In this document: piece after piece, positions 28,137 to 35,854 of the stretch
How the letters are laid out: each line of letters begins with the position of its first letter
How positions within the stretch are numbered: the first letter of the stretch is position 1
NCBI GenBank assembly: GCA_017431345.1
Contig: JAFRLH010000005.1
Coordinates: 22,663-86,662, forward strand
Length of the DNA stretch: 64,000 bases
Reading direction: 5' to 3'
DNA from: Lachnospiraceae bacterium
GTDB taxonomy: Bacteria > Bacillota > Clostridia > Lachnospirales > Lachnospiraceae
Position numbers and translations under genes: made by a program
Notes under the pieces: generated by a model
Told to the model about the DNA's origin: nothing
Databases searched by the model: none
Seen by the model: the letters and a program-made list of their open reading frames with translations, nothing else

Positions 28137-29210
28137 ATGCGTGAGATCAGAATAGGAGAGCGCGAGGCAGGAATGCGTTTCAGCAATTATCTGAAGCGCA
28201 TCCTTCCGGAAGCGCCCTCCGGTTTCATTTTTAAGATGCTGCGGAAAAAGAACATCACCCTGAACGGAGCGAAATCCGACGGAACGGATAAGATCGCCGC
28301 CGGCGATTCGGTGAAGCTTTTTCTGGCGGATGAGACGATGGAAAAATTCGGGTTCAGGATGACGGAACCGGCTCCGGAAAAGGAGACTGCCGGCACAGGC
28401 AGTCTCGGACAGAGCGCCGCTCCGGCTGCCGGGCCCGGTCCGGCACCGGGAAAGCCGCTTCCCGAACTGCAGGTGCTCTATGAAGATAAAGACGTGATCT
28501 TCTTCCTGAAACCGGCAGGACTGCTTTCGCAGAAAGCTTCGCCGGAGGATATTTCCGTAAATGAATGTCTGATCGATTATCTTATCAGAAGCGGTCAGAT
28601 AAAGCGTGCTGATCTGAAACTGGTCAGGCCGTCGGTGTGCCACAGGCTGGACAGGAATACGTCCGGTGTGATCGGCGCGGGGAAGACGGCGGCAGGGCTG
28701 AAAATGCTCTCTGCCCTTCTGGCGGATCGGAGACTGGTAAAGGAATATCTGTGCCCGGCAGCCGGTACGGTCGGAAAAGCCGGGATGTATAAAGCTTATC
28801 TGACAAAGGATCATTCGGGAAATATCGTTTCCGTGAAGGCGGAGCCGCCGGGAGAGCTCGTTCGTACAGGAATTGCACCGCTGGCCCATAAAGACGGCAT
28901 TACACTCCTGAAGGTGCATCTGGTCACCGGCAAGAGCCATCAGATCAGAGCGCATCTGGCGGCCATGGGCCATCCGGTGCTGGGCGACAGGAAGTACGGG
29001 GACGAAGCGTTCAATAAACAGTTCGCGCCGGAGCTGCCGAAGTACAGCCTGATGCTGCATTCCTGGAAGATCACGTTCCCGGATGCGGAGGATGTGCCGG
29101 AGAACCTGAGAGGGAGAACGGTCGCTGCGCCGCCGTACGACGCCTGGCGGAGACGCGGCGGAGGCTGCGGCAGGATCATCAGCGAACTGCTGAAGGAGGC
29201 AGGGATTTAG
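28137..29210 (+). CDS. RluA-family pseudouridine synthase
   Basis: A 357-residue pseudouridine synthase acting on large-subunit rRNA or tRNA. The S4 RNA-binding domain (about 1-70) is followed by a proline/alanine/glycine linker (about 85-110) and the catalytic domain. The catalytic aspartate lies in CHRLDRNTSGVI, and KSHQIRAHLAAMGHPVLGDRKYG is present. The ATG at 28137 has TGGAG 6 bp upstream. The target is not decidable; RluC/RluD-like proteins share these features. Confidence 0.9.
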   Translation: MREIRIGEREAGMRFSNYLKRILPEAPSGFIFKMLRKKNITLNGAKSDGTDKIAAGDSVKLFLADETMEKFGFRMTEPAPEKETAGTGSLGQSAAPAAGPGPAPGKPLPELQVLYEDKDVIFFLKPAGLLSQKASPEDISVNECLIDYLIRSGQIKRADLKLVRPSVCHRLDRNTSGVIGAGKTAAGLKMLSALLADRRLVKEYLCPAAGTVGKAGMYKAYLTKDHSGNIVSVKAEPPGELVRTGIAPLAHKDGITLLKVHLVTGKSHQIRAHLAAMGHPVLGDRKYGDEAFNKQFAPELPKYSLMLHSWKITFPDAEDVPENLRGRTVAAPPYDAWRRRGGGCGRIISELLKEAGI

Positions 29211-29249
29211 GACTTCGGCTCACTTCGGTCGCTCAGTATGACAGAACTG

Positions 29250-29316
29250 TGTCATCCTGAGGAGCAAAGCGACGAAGGATCCTCGCCGTAAAGCGTGCGG
29301 TTTCAGTAAAACCGAA
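29250..29316 (+). repeat. Dispersed GTCATCC repeat, copy 2
   Basis: The core runs TGTCATCCTGAGGAGC...GCGACGAAGGATCC (29250-29282), then CGCCGTAAA and a hairpin GGTTT...AAACC. It matches copies at 886 (minus strand) and 31922. An extra GCAGG/CCTGC hairpin follows at 29317-29330. Confidence 0.8.
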
Positions 29317-29350
29317 GCAGGAAAACCTGCCTGAAAAAAGGAAGCTTTCT

Positions 29351-29884
29351 ATGTCAACATGGAATACCAGGGGCCTCAGGGGATCAACGCTTGAGACGAT
29401 GATCAATGCCTCGATCGAGATGTACCGGGACAAGCATCTGGCCCTCATCCAGAAGATCCCCACGCCCATCAAACCGATCAATATGGATAAGGAGAGCCGG
29501 CAGATCACCCTTGCCTATTTCGACCAGAAAAGTACGGTCGATTATATAGGCCTGGTGCAGGGCGTGCCGGTCTGCTTCGATGCGAAAGAATGCGCCGTTG
29601 ATTCGATCCCGCTCCACAATATCCATGACCATCAGTACAGATTCATGAAGGAATTCGAGGAGCAGGGCGGGATCTCCTTCATTATTCTTCTCATGACACA
29701 TAAGGATGAAGCATTCTATATTCCGTTTAAGGATATCGACAGCTTTATCAGGCGCCGGGAAGAAGGCGGCAGAAAAAGCTTCACCTACAACGAGATCGAC
29801 AAAAGCTATGAGATCAGCGGGGAAGGCGGCCTGGCGCTGCATTTCCTGCCGCAGATCGCAAAGGATCTGGAGAGCAGGGACTGA
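29351..29884 (+). CDS. recU: Holliday junction resolvase RecU
   Basis: A 177-residue endonuclease resolving Holliday junctions during recombination and segregation. The RecU signatures are present: TRGLRGSTLETMINASIEMY at the start, the acidic active site KSTVDYIGLVQGVPVCFDAKE, and HQYRFMKEFEEQGGISFIIL. The first ten residues or so are shorter than in Bacillus RecU. AAAGGAAG precedes the ATG. No penicillin-binding protein gene follows, unlike the Bacillus arrangement. Confidence 0.9.
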   Translation: MSTWNTRGLRGSTLETMINASIEMYRDKHLALIQKIPTPIKPINMDKESRQITLAYFDQKSTVDYIGLVQGVPVCFDAKECAVDSIPLHNIHDHQYRFMKEFEEQGGISFIILLMTHKDEAFYIPFKDIDSFIRRREEGGRKSFTYNEIDKSYEISGEGGLALHFLPQIAKDLESRD

Positions 29885-29913
29885 CAGGAGCACTGCCGGG
29901 GCTCACATCAGCC

Positions 29914-29984
29914 TTGACAACCGCCGTACATCTGCTATACTCATAGTCAACGCACTTTATCGTGTTAGCACGTTACCACACTAA
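29914..29984 (+). promoter_or_regulatory. his promoter and candidate operator
   Basis: TTGACA (29914-29919), 16 bp, TATACT (29936-29941). About 22 bp after the -10, GTTAGCACGTTACCACACTAA (29964-29984) carries inverted TTAG...CTAA ends and an internal CGTG/CACG dyad, placed in the leader just before the hisZ ribosome site. It resembles an operator for a TrpR-like his repressor; binding is unproven. No T-box or leader peptide fits in the 118-bp spacer. Confidence 0.55.
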
Positions 29985-30002
29985 AGCATTTGCGGAGGCG
30001 CC

Positions 30003-31214
30003 ATGTTATCATTGCTTCATACACCGGACGGTGTAAGGGATTACCACGGACAGGAGCTCGCAGACAGAGCCATGGTCTGTGAACGGTTAAGAAAAGTATT
30101 CGAGAGCCGCGGGTATACGGAAGTCGTGACCCCGGTCTTCGAATATTTTGATATTTTCAATGCAGAACGCGGATCCGTTTCCTCCAGGAACATGTTCAAA
30201 TTCTATGACAATGACGGTGAAACGCTCGTTCTGCGTCCGGATTTTACGCCTGCCATGGCCCGCTGCGCAGCCAAGTACTTTAACGATTCCCCGGTTCCGG
30301 TAAGACTTTCGTATATGGGCAACACCTATGTGAATTCTTCCGGACACAGGGGAAAAATGAGAGAAGAAATGCAGGCCGGCGCAGAACTGTCCGGAGATGA
30401 CAGCTGTTATTCGGATGCGGAAATGCTGGATATGGCAGCGGCGCTGTTTGAAAAAGCGGGGATCCATGACTATATTATCGATGTCGGCGATGTCAGGTTC
30501 TTCAGAGGCCTTCTTTCGGAAACGAACCTGTCAGACGAACAGCGGGCAAAGATCAAACGGCTGCTGTCCAAGAAGAATTTCTACCGCCTTACGGAAGTCC
30601 TTTCCGAATACGGTATTGATGAAAAGATCGCGGAAGGTCTTGCAGAACTTGCCGAGCTTTACGGAGATCCGGAGGAAGTGCTTGCCTGTGCCGAAAAATT
30701 CGATGTCAATGAGGCTACCCATACGGCGCTCGGAAGACTGAAGGATATACTGCGCGCCGCGGAATGCTTCGGCATCACAGACAGGATCCGGCTGGACATG
30801 GGGATGATCGGACGGATGGAATATTATACCGGCATGATCTTCAAGGCATACGCCGAAGGCGCGGGGGAACCTGTCGTCAGCGGCGGAAGATATGACGGCC
30901 TGCTGTCCCAGTTCGGGAGATCCGTGCCGGCGGTCGGCTTCGGCATGTCCGTGGATGTCCTGATGCAGGCGGTGGAAGCTTCCGAGACCTATATCCTGAG
31001 CGGAAATTCAGCGCGGATGATCGTATTTGATGACGAACGGTCGGATGAAGCGATCCTGCTCGCAAAGCAGCTCAGGAATGCCGGAAACAATATCCTGCTG
31101 CAGCGTTCCGTCAGCATTGATTACGCCAAACATGATGAATCCGCGCTCCGGAATGTCCACGAAATATACATCCTGCATGCCGGTACGGATGAAATCATTC
31201 ATGAGAAAGTCTGA
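30003..31214 (+). CDS. hisZ: ATP phosphoribosyltransferase regulatory subunit HisZ
   Basis: A 403-residue paralogue of histidyl-tRNA synthetase that lacks aminoacylation and activates the short HisG. Class II synthetase motifs are recognisable (TPVFEYFDIF, LRPDFTPAMAR, VVSGGRYDGLLSQFG). The anticodon-binding domain is largely missing and replaced by a short C-terminus. hisG follows 26 bp downstream, the normal pairing. It is the first gene of the his cluster, with GCGGAGGCGCC before the ATG. Confidence 0.95.
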   Translation: MLSLLHTPDGVRDYHGQELADRAMVCERLRKVFESRGYTEVVTPVFEYFDIFNAERGSVSSRNMFKFYDNDGETLVLRPDFTPAMARCAAKYFNDSPVPVRLSYMGNTYVNSSGHRGKMREEMQAGAELSGDDSCYSDAEMLDMAAALFEKAGIHDYIIDVGDVRFFRGLLSETNLSDEQRAKIKRLLSKKNFYRLTEVLSEYGIDEKIAEGLAELAELYGDPEEVLACAEKFDVNEATHTALGRLKDILRAAECFGITDRIRLDMGMIGRMEYYTGMIFKAYAEGAGEPVVSGGRYDGLLSQFGRSVPAVGFGMSVDVLMQAVEASETYILSGNSARMIVFDDERSDEAILLAKQLRNAGNNILLQRSVSIDYAKHDESALRNVHEIYILHAGTDEIIHEKV

Positions 31215-31240
31215 TCTGTTCATATTGGAGGACCCGGAGT

Positions 31241-31870
31241 ATGATAACGATAGCACTTGCGAAGGGAAGACTGGCACGGGAGACGAACGAACTCCTTTCC
31301 CGATGCGGGATCATGATTCCCGAGCTGGAAGATAAAGATACCAGAAAACTGATCTTTACGAATAAGGAAGCGGGCATCAATGTGTTCCTGTCAAAGCCGT
31401 CGGATGTTCCCACCTATGTCGAATACGGCGCAGCTGATATCGGCGTGGTCGGAAGGGATACGCTGCTTGAGGAGAACAGGGATCTGTACGAAGTGCTGGA
31501 TCTCGGCTTCGGGAAATGCCGGATGTGTGTCTGCGGAAGGCCGGAAGACGCCGGGAAGCTGAAGAACAGCCGGCAGATCCGCGTGGCGACAAAGTATCCC
31601 GTGATCGCAAAGGATTATTTTCATAACAGAAAGTTCCAGACGGTCGAGATCATCAAGCTGAACGGTTCGGTGGAACTTGCCCCTCTTGTGGGTCTGGCGG
31701 ATGTGATCGTCGATATCGTGGAGACGGGGAGCACCCTGCATGAGAACGGGCTGGATGTCCTGGAGACAGTCATCCCGCTTTCCGCGCGCATGGTCGTGAA
31801 CCAGGTGTCTATGAAGATGAAGGAACGGGAGATCAAACCGTTCATCAAAAGCATCAAGGCAGTGCTGTAA
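31241..31870 (+). CDS. hisG: ATP phosphoribosyltransferase, short form HisG
   Basis: This enzyme catalyses the first step of histidine synthesis, joining ATP and PRPP. The 209-residue short form needs HisZ. Motifs include IALAKGRLARET at the start and VDIVETGSTLHENGL near the PRPP loop. The regulatory C-terminal domain of long HisG is absent, as expected. AGGACCCGGAGT precedes the ATG. Confidence 0.95.
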   Translation: MITIALAKGRLARETNELLSRCGIMIPELEDKDTRKLIFTNKEAGINVFLSKPSDVPTYVEYGAADIGVVGRDTLLEENRDLYEVLDLGFGKCRMCVCGRPEDAGKLKNSRQIRVATKYPVIAKDYFHNRKFQTVEIIKLNGSVELAPLVGLADVIVDIVETGSTLHENGLDVLETVIPLSARMVVNQVSMKMKEREIKPFIKSIKAVL

Positions 31871-31921
31871 GCCTGTCATTCCGCCTGCGCGGGAGCCTGT
31901 CCCGGAAGGCCTCCTTTTAAC

Positions 31922-31990
31922 TGTCATCCAGAGGAGCGGAGCGACGAAGGATCCACCGCGTAAATTCAGCGGTTTTTTGGAAAACCGCCT
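31922..31990 (+). repeat. Dispersed GTCATCC repeat, copy 3
   Basis: The core is TGTCATCCAGAGGAGC...GCGACGAAGGATCC (31922-31954), followed by CGCGTAAA and a strong GCGGTTTT/AAAACCGC hairpin (31969-31988). Placed in the hisG-hisIE spacer, it could weaken or pause read-through. Layout matches copy 2. Confidence 0.8.
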
Positions 31991-32024
31991 GTGTGAAAAC
32001 TGAAGATTGAAGGAAACAAATCCA

Positions 32025-32978
32025 ATGAAAGCCTGTACGATCATTACACTTCCGGATATTCCGGAAGATATCAAAAATACTGCACCCCGCGTCATCCTTG
32101 CCGTCGACCCGGCTGAAGATGACGCTGCGCGTGAGCGTTCGATCACAGCCCTGAAGGCCCTGAAGGCGGCTGTTCCCTCTGTCATCCTTGTCAAAGGGAT
32201 CATCAAACGCCTGGAGGATGTCAAAAAATATCTCTATGCCGGCGGCACCTATATCGTTGCAGATAACGTTCCGGAGGAATTATATGCCGAAGCGGCAGCG
32301 CGTTTCGGAGGAGAAAGGCTTCTCCGGCGTGCAGAGGATTATGAACCGCCGAAGCCCGCTTTTTCCTGGTCTGCGCTCAAGACCAATGAAAACGGCCTGA
32401 TACCGGTCGTCGTACAGGACGCAGGAACAAATGCCGTGCTCATGGTCGCCTGGCAGAATGAAGAAGCCTTTAACACCACGATCCGTACCGGTATCATGAC
32501 TTACTGGTCAAGGAGCCGCGGTGCGCTGTGGGTGAAAGGGGAAACATCGGGCAACTATCAGTATCTGCGGTCCCTGAAGATCGACTGCGACAATGACACG
32601 CTTCTGGCGCAGGTGCTGCCGGCCGGCCCGGCCTGTCATACGGGGAATTATTCCTGCTTCTACAGGGATGTTGTGCCGGATGAATTCCGTGAACGCGGTA
32701 TTTCTGATGTCCTGAAGGAAGTATATGCTGTCATCGAAGACAGAAAACAGCATCCGAAGGAAGGTTCCTATACCAATTATCTGTTCGATAAAGGGACAGA
32801 TAAGATCTGCAAGAAGATCGGAGAGGAAGCCACGGAAGTAGTGATCGCAGCAAAGAATGATGCAAAAGAAGAACTGGTTTATGAAGTCTCTGATCTCCTG
32901 TATCATACCATGGTCATGATGTCAAAGATGGGCGTCACATGGGAGAATATCGCAAAAGAACTTGCAGAGAGAGGATGA
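32025..32978 (+). CDS. hisIE: HisIE with an extra HisA/HisF-like N-terminal segment
   Basis: A bifunctional phosphoribosyl-AMP cyclohydrolase (HisI, about 112-220) and phosphoribosyl-ATP pyrophosphatase (HisE, about 226-317) for steps 2 and 3 of histidine synthesis. HisI zinc/active residues are present (DCDNDTLLAQ, PACHTGNYSCFY), as is the HisE motif (EEATEVVIAAKND). The protein is 317 residues instead of about 200. Residues about 40-105 (PSVILVKGIIKRLEDVKKYL, AAARFGGERLL) resemble the second half of a HisA/HisF barrel and may be vestigial. The start at 32025 has AAGGA 10 bp upstream. Other his genes are not in this window. Confidence 0.92.
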   Translation: MKACTIITLPDIPEDIKNTAPRVILAVDPAEDDAARERSITALKALKAAVPSVILVKGIIKRLEDVKKYLYAGGTYIVADNVPEELYAEAAARFGGERLLRRAEDYEPPKPAFSWSALKTNENGLIPVVVQDAGTNAVLMVAWQNEEAFNTTIRTGIMTYWSRSRGALWVKGETSGNYQYLRSLKIDCDNDTLLAQVLPAGPACHTGNYSCFYRDVVPDEFRERGISDVLKEVYAVIEDRKQHPKEGSYTNYLFDKGTDKICKKIGEEATEVVIAAKNDAKEELVYEVSDLLYHTMVMMSKMGVTWENIAKELAERG

Positions 32979-33023
32979 CCCGGGAAACAGATACAATGCA
33001 GCAAAAACCATCTGTACCATTCT

Positions 33024-33059
33024 GCCGTTATTCCGGAAGCCCGGAAAGCGGCTTTTTTT
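33024..33059 (+). terminator. Terminator of the his cluster
   Basis: GCCGTT pairs with AGCGGC around an inner TTCCGG/CCGGAA stem, followed by seven T. The rest of the 32979-33237 spacer shows no gene. Confidence 0.85.
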
Positions 33060-33237
33060 CTGACCGGATGGAAGGAAACATTGTTTCTTTGTTCATATTC
33101 TGGTATGTTTATTAAGAGTGCAGATCTATGCAGCCGCAAAAGGAGTATGCGGCTGTCTGACCGGGAAATCACTGTCCGGACCGGCAGAGGAATGGTCGGC
33201 CGGCGGTTTTTCGGGAAAATGCTCAGGAGGAGCAGCG

Positions 33238-33663
33238 ATGGAAGAGAACGACAACGGAACGGTATTTCGAAAAAAGACGCTCGACCGCATTTCATCCCCG
33301 GATCAGCTCACAGACTATCTGAAGGTGACGAATCCGGGAATCTGGGCGGTTCTGGCGGCCGTAATTCTGCTTTTGGCAGGACTGCTTGCATGGTCTATGG
33401 TGGGGACGCTGGAGACGAAGACAGAAGTCAAAGTCGCAGTATCCGATCATACCGCACAGATCATACCGCTCGGATCTGAAACGCTGGCGGAGGGAATGCC
33501 CCTTCGTGTAAACGGTGAGGAATACAGGATCGCCTATGCCAAATCGGATGAATACGGACGCTCTGTAGGGGCGGCGGAGGTGGGACTTCCGGACGGGACT
33601 TATGACGGTACTGTTGTAACGGAAGCGGTACATCCTATCAGTTTCCTGCTGGAAAGCAGGTGA
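33238..33663 (+). CDS. Small HlyD-like adaptor of a NHLP-type export system
   Basis: A 141-residue protein with one membrane helix (about 34-58, PGIWAVLAAVILLLAGLLAW) after a charged cytoplasmic start that includes the TDYLKVTNPG motif seen in NHLP secretion proteins. A short beta-rich lipoyl-like segment follows, and the family's long coiled-coil hairpin is missing (relatives are about 400 residues). AGGAGG lies 7 bp before the ATG. It precedes the two export ABC genes by 4 bp, so I read it as a reduced membrane fusion protein. It could be a truncated remnant, but the frame is intact to a clean stop. Confidence 0.72.
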   Translation: MEENDNGTVFRKKTLDRISSPDQLTDYLKVTNPGIWAVLAAVILLLAGLLAWSMVGTLETKTEVKVAVSDHTAQIIPLGSETLAEGMPLRVNGEEYRIAYAKSDEYGRSVGAAEVGLPDGTYDGTVVTEAVHPISFLLESR

Positions 33664-33667
33664 ATAC

Positions 33668-35845
33668 ATGGTGAAGAAAGCAATAAGACCGACACTGACA
33701 AAGGGTGTCGCCAAAGTACCTGTGATCATGCAGCTGGAAGCACTGGAATGCGGTGCAGCAGCACTGTGTATGGTCATGGCTTATTACGGGAAATGGATAC
33801 CGCTGGAGCAGGTGCGGCAGGATTGCGGCGTCTCCCGGGACGGGAGCAAGGCAAAGAATATCTACCTGGCAGCGGAACATTACGGTTTTTCCGTCAAAGC
33901 ATTTCGCATGAACCCGGAATCTCTCAGGGATAACGGACAGTTTCCCTGCATTATCCACTGGAACATGAATCACTTCGTTGTTCTGGACGGCTTCCGGGGC
34001 AAGTGGGTCTATCTGAATGACCCGGCAAGGGGCCAGGTCAGGGTGAGCTGGGAGGAGTTTGACCGCGCCTTTACAGGCGTGACGATCATCCCCGTGCCGG
34101 GAGAAAACTTTGAGCCGGGCGGAAAACGCCGGAGTACCATAGATTTTGCCCGCAGGCGTCTGGTCGGTGCCGGCACCGCGGTTGTTTTTGTGATGCTGAC
34201 AACAGCGATCTCCTATCTTTTCGGCATCGCGGGTTCTGTGACCTCCCGCATTTTTATGGACCGTCTGCTGACGGGCATCAACAGGGACTGGCTGTATCCT
34301 TTCCTTGCTGTGATGATCCTGCTGGCGGCGATCCAGCTTACCGTGGCGTGGGTACAGACGATCTATTCCCTGAAGATCAATGGCAAGATGGCTGTGATCG
34401 GAAATACAACATACATGTGGAAAGTGCTGCATCTGCCGATGGAGTTTTTCTCCCAGCGTCTGGCAGGAGATATTCAAAGCCGGGCAGGGATGAATGCCTC
34501 CATCGCGGGAACACTGGTGAACACTTTTGCACCGCTTTTGCTGAACACAGTTATGATGGTATTCTACCTCGTGCTGATGCTTCGGCAGAGCCCCCTTCTT
34601 TCCCTGATCGGCATCGCAGCACTGACGCTGAACGCATTCATGTCCCGGATCATTTCGAACAGGCGCATAAACCTGACACGGGTGCTGATGCGTGACACCG
34701 GTAAGCTGGAATCTTCTACGGTGACCGGCATCAGTATGATCGAGACGATCAAAGCCAGCGGTGCGGAAAACGGTTTCTTTCAGAAATGGGCAGGGTATCA
34801 GGCTTCTGTGAACACACAGAATGTCAAAGCAGCCAGAAGCAGTCAGTTCATCGGTGTGATCCCGGCTTTCTTTTCCACCCTGGCAAATTACACTGTACTG
34901 GTCATCGGTGTGTGGATGACAATGAACGGGACATTCACGCTTGGTGCCGTGCTGATGTTCCAGGGATTCCTGGGTTCCTTTATGTCTCCCGCCATGACAC
35001 TGGTCAGTGCCGGACAGATCATTCAGGAAATGCGGACTCAGATGGAGCGGGTCGAAGATGTAATGGAATATCCGACGGATGAAAATGTGATTGAACATGC
35101 CCCGGAGGATGCAGAACTCTCCAAGCTGAAGGGCAATATTGAACTGAAAAACATTACCTTCGGTTATTCCCGTCTGGAAGAGCCGTTGATCACGGATTTT
35201 TCCCTGTCGCTGAAAACCGGACAGCGGGTAGCGCTGGTCGGGACTTCCGGCTGCGGAAAATCCACGGTCTCCAAACTCCTTTCCGGACTGTATCAGCCGT
35301 GGAGCGGTGAGATCCTGTTTGACGGAAAACCGCGCAGCGCCTATCCCCGCGAGGTAATGGTGGGGTCGCTGGCGGTGGTGGATCAGGATATCATCCTGTT
35401 TGAGGATACCGTGGCGAACAATATCAAAATGTGGGACGATTCCATCCAGGATTTCGAAATGATCCTGGCTGCGCGCGATGCGCAGATCCATGACGACATT
35501 ACGGCACTTCCCGGGGGATATCAGCACAAGCTCATCAGCGGCGGCAAGAACTTCTCCGGCGGCCAGAGGCAAAGGCTGGAGATCGCCCGCGTGCTGGCGC
35601 AGGATCCGACGATCATCATTCTTGATGAAGCTACCTCCGCCCTGGATGCCAGGACAGAGTATGAGGTCGTGAATGCGATCCGGGACCGCGGCATTACCTG
35701 CGTCGTCATTGCCCACCGGCTTTCTACCGTGCGGGACTGTGATGAGATCATCGTCCTTGACCATGGCAAGGTAGCCGAGCGCGGCACCCACGATGAACTG
35801 ATGGCCCTGGACGGCGCCTATGCCGACCTGGTGGCAAATGAATAA
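33668..35845 (+). CDS. NHLP-type peptide export ABC transporter with C39 leader peptidase
   Basis: A 725-residue processing exporter. The N-terminal C39 peptidase (about 15-135) has a complete catalytic set: C28 in LEALECGAAAL, H102 in NHFVVLDG and D118 in NDPA. It should cut a double-glycine-type leader. Six membrane helices (about 165-440) and an ABC ATPase domain follow (GTSGCGKST, FSGGQRQRLEIARVL, IIILDEATSALD). Order and size match the NHLM ABC1 family of bacteriocin transporters. No precursor peptide was identified next to it. Confidence 0.88.
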   Translation: MVKKAIRPTLTKGVAKVPVIMQLEALECGAAALCMVMAYYGKWIPLEQVRQDCGVSRDGSKAKNIYLAAEHYGFSVKAFRMNPESLRDNGQFPCIIHWNMNHFVVLDGFRGKWVYLNDPARGQVRVSWEEFDRAFTGVTIIPVPGENFEPGGKRRSTIDFARRRLVGAGTAVVFVMLTTAISYLFGIAGSVTSRIFMDRLLTGINRDWLYPFLAVMILLAAIQLTVAWVQTIYSLKINGKMAVIGNTTYMWKVLHLPMEFFSQRLAGDIQSRAGMNASIAGTLVNTFAPLLLNTVMMVFYLVLMLRQSPLLSLIGIAALTLNAFMSRIISNRRINLTRVLMRDTGKLESSTVTGISMIETIKASGAENGFFQKWAGYQASVNTQNVKAARSSQFIGVIPAFFSTLANYTVLVIGVWMTMNGTFTLGAVLMFQGFLGSFMSPAMTLVSAGQIIQEMRTQMERVEDVMEYPTDENVIEHAPEDAELSKLKGNIELKNITFGYSRLEEPLITDFSLSLKTGQRVALVGTSGCGKSTVSKLLSGLYQPWSGEILFDGKPRSAYPREVMVGSLAVVDQDIILFEDTVANNIKMWDDSIQDFEMILAARDAQIHDDITALPGGYQHKLISGGKNFSGGQRQRLEIARVLAQDPTIIILDEATSALDARTEYEVVNAIRDRGITCVVIAHRLSTVRDCDEIIVLDHGKVAERGTHDELMALDGAYADLVANE

Positions 35846-35854
35846 GGGGGTGGC

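Noticed and set aside
29885-30002. T-box or his leader peptide before hisZ
   Set aside because: The spacer is only 118 bp, with promoter and ribosome site inside it; no T-box sequence or run of His codons.
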